From Myxococcales bacterium (GTDB taxonomy: Bacteria; Myxococcota; Bradymonadia; UBA7976; UBA1532), in contig JACKDM010000008.1 of NCBI GenBank assembly GCA_020633515.1, forward strand, positions 59,956 through 123,955: a stretch of 64,000 bases of DNA, in the 5' to 3' direction. The position numbers and the translations under genes were made by a program. Below, in pieces: positions 61,316-64,000 of the stretch. The notes below the pieces were generated by a model that did no database searches, was not told where the DNA came from, and saw nothing but the letters and a program-made list of their open reading frames with translations. Numbering within the stretch: position 1 is the first letter of the stretch; each line of letters begins with the position of its first letter.

Positions 61316-62263
61316 TCAGGTCAGATCACCCTGCGCCTCGAGCCAGCGCTCGGCGTCGATCGCCGCCGCGCAGCCCATGCCCGCCGCGGTCACCGCCTGC
61401 CGGTAGACCGGATCGGCGACGTCACCCGCCGCGAAGACGCCCTCGATGTTGGTGTAGGTCGACGGCGCCTTCACCTTGAGGTAGCCGACGTCGTCCATGT
61501 CGAGCTGCCCCTTGAAGATGTCGGTGTTGGGCTTGTGGCCGATCGCGCTGAAGTAGCCCTGCACCGCCATCTCGCGCTCCTCGCCGGTCTTGACGTCGAC
61601 GAGCCGCACCCCGGTGACCGTCTTGCCGTCGCCGAGGACCTCGGCGACCGTCGTGCTCCACAGGAACTCGATCTTGGGGTTCTTGAAGGCGCGCTCCTGC
61701 ATGATCTTGCTCGCGCGCAGCTCGTCGCGGCGGTGCACGACATAGACCTTGCGGGCGAAGCGGGTGAGGAAGTTGGCCTCCTCCATCGCGGTGTCGCCGC
61801 CGCCGACGATGACCAGATCCATGTCGCGGAAGAAGAAGCCGTCGCAGGTCGCGCACGCGCTGACGCCGCGGCCGAGGTACTCGTGCTCGCCGGGGATGCC
61901 GAGGTACTTCGCCGTCGCGCCGGTGGTGATGATCACCGCGTCGGCGGTGTGCGCCTGCCCGTCCTCCTCCCAGATGCGGAACGGGCGCTGCGAGAAGTCG
62001 ACGCGCTCGACGAGCTTGTGCTCGACGACGAGCCCGAAGCGGGTCGCCTGCTGCTCGAAGAGGGTCATCATCTCGGGGCCCATGACGCCCTCGGGGAAGC
62101 CCGGGTAGTTCTCGACCTCGGTGGTGGTGGTGAGCTGCCCGCCCGGCTGGTGGCCGGCGGCCATGTAGGGCTCGAGGTTTGCCCGCGCGGCATAGAGCGC
62201 CGCGGTGTAGCCGGCGGGGCCGGAGCCGATGATGTAGACGTGGTGATGCTGCGCGGTGCTCAT
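61316..62263 (-). CDS. trxB: Thioredoxin reductase
   Basis: A 315-residue FAD- and NADPH-dependent thioredoxin reductase. The FAD motif is VYIIGSGPAGYTAALYAAR, the redox pair CATC is in SACATCDGFFF, and the NADPH motif is DLVIVGGGDTAMEEANFL. GVFAAGDVADP near the end is the second FAD-contact motif. GGAAGGA precedes the ATG (MSTAQHH); an upstream Met is in the divergent deiminase leader region. It maintains thioredoxin in the cytoplasm. Confidence 0.96.
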   Translation of the reverse strand: MSTAQHHHVYIIGSGPAGYTAALYAARANLEPYMAAGHQPGGQLTTTTEVENYPGFPEGVMGPEMMTLFEQQATRFGLVVEHKLVERVDFSQRPFRIWEEDGQAHTADAVIITTGATAKYLGIPGEHEYLGRGVSACATCDGFFFRDMDLVIVGGGDTAMEEANFLTRFARKVYVVHRRDELRASKIMQERAFKNPKIEFLWSTTVAEVLGDGKTVTGVRLVDVKTGEEREMAVQGYFSAIGHKPNTDIFKGQLDMDDVGYLKVKAPSTYTNIEGVFAAGDVADPVYRQAVTAAGMGCAAAIDAERWLEAQGDLT

Positions 62264-62490
62264 GGTGTCCTTCCGGGTCGGGTGGGGCGTCGCTGGACTC
62301 TTCACACCGACGCCCCCTGCGTCAAGCCGGTGTCGGGGTGGGGAGAGATGCACCAGCGGCGCGGATGGATGCTGCCCACCCTCACCCCACCGGCCTCGCC
62401 GCGCCTCATCGGTCGCGCCGCCGCCCGCGCCGCGATCGAGCGGCGAGCTTCTTGCTGAGGCCGCCGCCAACCGCCGATCCCGAGGGGTTC

Positions 62491-63753
62491 ATGCCCGCCC
62501 GCACCCGCCTGCTCCTCGCGCTGCTCGCCCTCACCTGCCTCGCTCCCGCCCACGCCGCGCCGCCGATCACCGCGAGCGCGCGCCCGGCCGCCGAGCACCC
62601 CGCCCGCCGGCTCCCCCCGCTCCCCCCGCTCGCCGTGCGCCCCGGCCCCGTGCCCGACTACGCCCCGCTCGCCGCCGTCTGGACCCACCCCCAGCTCGAC
62701 AGCATCGCCCCCGCGCTCGCCCCCGCGCTCGACCGCGCGATCGGCCGCCGCCACCGCGTCGAAGACTACGCCCCGAGCACCGCCGACGGCCTCGACCTCG
62801 AGAGCGACTGGCGCGAGGCCTCCGTCGACGAGCTCGACCCCGACGCCGACCTCGCCGCCGAGGACAACACCCTCGTCTGGATGCGCGACTACCAGCCGAT
62901 CTACGTCCGCCGCCCCGACGGCACCCTGACCTGGCTGCGCTACCTGCACGAGAACCCCAACCGCCAGGCCTACCTGCCCATCGACGACGACCCCGGCCCG
63001 TTCGCGAGCGAGCGCGTGCAGAAGCTCGGCACCCCGGTCGCCCACCTCCCGCTGCTGCACGAGAACGGCAACCTCGTCGTCGCCGGCCGCTACGTCTTCC
63101 TCACCGACCTCGTCCTCGAAGACAACACCCTCGCCTTCGAGTCGACCCACCTCGACCGCTCCGGCTTCGTCCCGCTCACCCCCGAGCAGGTCGTCGCCAC
63201 CCTCGCCCGCGCGTTCTGGCGCGACCCCGGCGACATCATCGTGCTCCCCCGCATGCCCGGCGAAGAGACCGGCCACGTCGACCTCTTCCTCATGCCGATC
63301 AGCGACAAGACCGTCGTCGTGCCCCAGATCCGCGACGAGGCGATCGAGCGCGGCGGCCCCGCCGTCGACGCGACGCACGCCCGCGAGGTGCAGCGCTTCC
63401 TCGACGACATCGCGTGGCGGGTCGCGCGCCTCGACCTCGCCGTCGTCCGCCTCCCGATGGTGCCGCCGCTCGAACTGCCCGCCGTCGACGGCGAGGAGAC
63501 CATCGACACCGTCGTCTACTCCCCGGCCAACGGGCTCTTGCTGCGCACCGACATCGACGCGCAGGTGCTCGTGCCCGCCGTCGACCTCGGCGCCATCGCC
63601 CCCGGCCTCGCCCCGCTCCAGCGCCGCTACGAGCAGGAGTGGATCCGCACCTTCGCCCGCCACGGCTGGTGGGCCCGCCGCGTCGACGCCACCCGCCTCG
63701 GCCGCTTCCTCGGGCTGTTCCGCTGCGTCAGCCAGGTCGTCCCGGCGCGGTGA
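62491..63753 (+). CDS. Secreted agmatine/peptidyl-arginine deiminase family protein
   Basis: A 420-residue protein of the amidinotransferase (PAD_porph) superfamily with a signal peptide (MPARTRLLLALLALTCLAPA). Catalytic landmarks are LVWMRDYQPIYV (compare WMRDYGP), LHENGNLVVAGRYVFLTD, TGHVDLFLMPISDKTVVV and a Cys near the end in FLGLFRCVSQVV in the position of the usual HCITQ nucleophile. Cytosolic agmatine deiminases lack the leader, so a secreted guanidine hydrolase acting on peptide arginine or environmental agmatine is inferred. GAGGGG precedes the ATG. It converges on the dipeptidase gene with 7 bases between. Confidence 0.82.
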   Translation: MPARTRLLLALLALTCLAPAHAAPPITASARPAAEHPARRLPPLPPLAVRPGPVPDYAPLAAVWTHPQLDSIAPALAPALDRAIGRRHRVEDYAPSTADGLDLESDWREASVDELDPDADLAAEDNTLVWMRDYQPIYVRRPDGTLTWLRYLHENPNRQAYLPIDDDPGPFASERVQKLGTPVAHLPLLHENGNLVVAGRYVFLTDLVLEDNTLAFESTHLDRSGFVPLTPEQVVATLARAFWRDPGDIIVLPRMPGEETGHVDLFLMPISDKTVVVPQIRDEAIERGGPAVDATHAREVQRFLDDIAWRVARLDLAVVRLPMVPPLELPAVDGEETIDTVVYSPANGLLLRTDIDAQVLVPAVDLGAIAPGLAPLQRRYEQEWIRTFARHGWWARRVDATRLGRFLGLFRCVSQVVPAR

Positions 63754-63760
63754 ATGGCCG

Positions 63761-64000
63761 CTACTCGGGCCGCAACCGCTCGAAACTCTTCAAGAAGTTC
63801 TCCGCCAGCACCCGCCGGATCCGGTCCTCGCTCCAGCCGCGGTCGAGCATGTGCTGCACCAGCCGCGGGTAGGCGACCTCGCCGCTCATCATGTCGGCCG
63901 GCGGGCTGATCGCGCCGTCGTAGTCGGTGCCGAGCGCGACCGCCTCTTCGCCGGCGACCGCGATGACATGCTCCATGTGCTCGACGATCATCGCGCCGTC
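63761..64000 (-). CDS. Membrane dipeptidase (peptidase M19), C-terminal end only
   Basis: The last 79 or so codons of a gene that begins beyond the window. The visible part matches renal-dipeptidase-like M19 enzymes: GTDYDGAISPPADMMSGEVA and the terminal RIRRVLAENFLKSFERLRP. The upstream part continues in frame to the window edge (DGAMIVEHMEHVIAVAG). M19 enzymes are zinc-dependent hydrolases of dipeptides; the metal ligands lie mostly outside the window. Confidence 0.8.
   Translation of the reverse strand, partial: DGAMIVEHMEHVIAVAGEEAVALGTDYDGAISPPADMMSGEVAYPRLVQHMLDRGWSEDRIRRVLAENFLKSFERLRPE

Overview
The window is a very GC-rich chromosomal segment from a member of the Myxococcota. The clearest marker is a secreted von Willebrand/MopE-repeat protein (15253-17913) that ends in a MYXO-CTERM-like tail: a Cys motif, a short hydrophobic helix and an Arg cluster. 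A receptor Ser/Thr kinase, a kinase-like pseudokinase, a MoxR/DUF58/transglutaminase operon, many lipoproteins with Cys-rich repeats and frequent GTG/TTG starts fit the same group. Identifications rest on motifs read by eye; no database search was run.

Layout. 1-4806 (minus): DUF58, TgpA-like transglutaminase, MoxR and a TPR-like secreted protein, joined by ATGA overlaps. 4966-8003: a copper-type MbnP/MbnH pair facing a secreted barrel-like protein with a Cys motif. 8108-13346 (minus): Mrp/ApbC, a frameshifted exported protein, DUF4920, rhomboid protease, SAM methyltransferase and a lipoprotein. 13488-19224 (plus): stand-alone GspE/PilB N-terminal domain protein, a hairpin-rich non-coding stretch, a small conserved-looking protein, the VWA/MopE protein, and a tight YhbY / YciO-Sua5 / PqqD-like run. 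19238-24948: DEDDh exonuclease, pseudokinase, DUF2156 lysyltransferase-like membrane protein, sigma-54 activator without a sensor domain, AstE/AspA-like deacylase.

24956-36880 (mostly minus): a 1263-residue Cys-repeat lipoprotein lies just downstream of a 796-residue homologue of the eukaryotic major vault protein, the most striking gene here. Then come a small divergent protein, a two-helix membrane protein, an RND/MMPL exporter, a DUF1302-like outer-membrane protein and a LolA-like lipoprotein-sorting protein; the last three form a plausible envelope lipid/lipoprotein export set.

36881-47660: a regulatory region with five TGGCAC boxes and a good sigma-54 promoter leads into an acyl carrier protein. 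From there to the 3' end of a dnaK paralogue almost every gene carries small indels, many in homopolymers (ACP, S10 peptidase, NHL-like lipoprotein, membrane protein, YceI, RseP, receiver/J-domain protein). Essential genes such as rseP are affected, so this is read mainly as a low-accuracy stretch of assembly rather than gene decay. QueF, TsaB and CdsA are readable within it.

49364-64000: Ffh, a YIP1-like protein, GpsA, a secreted unknown, PrmC, a membrane unknown, a ceramidase-like lipoprotein, a transglutaminase-like protein, a receptor Ser/Thr kinase, a SSAT-like acetyltransferase, thioredoxin reductase, a secreted deiminase-family protein and the C-terminal end of a membrane dipeptidase. 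No rRNA, tRNA, CRISPR array, transposase or phage gene was seen.
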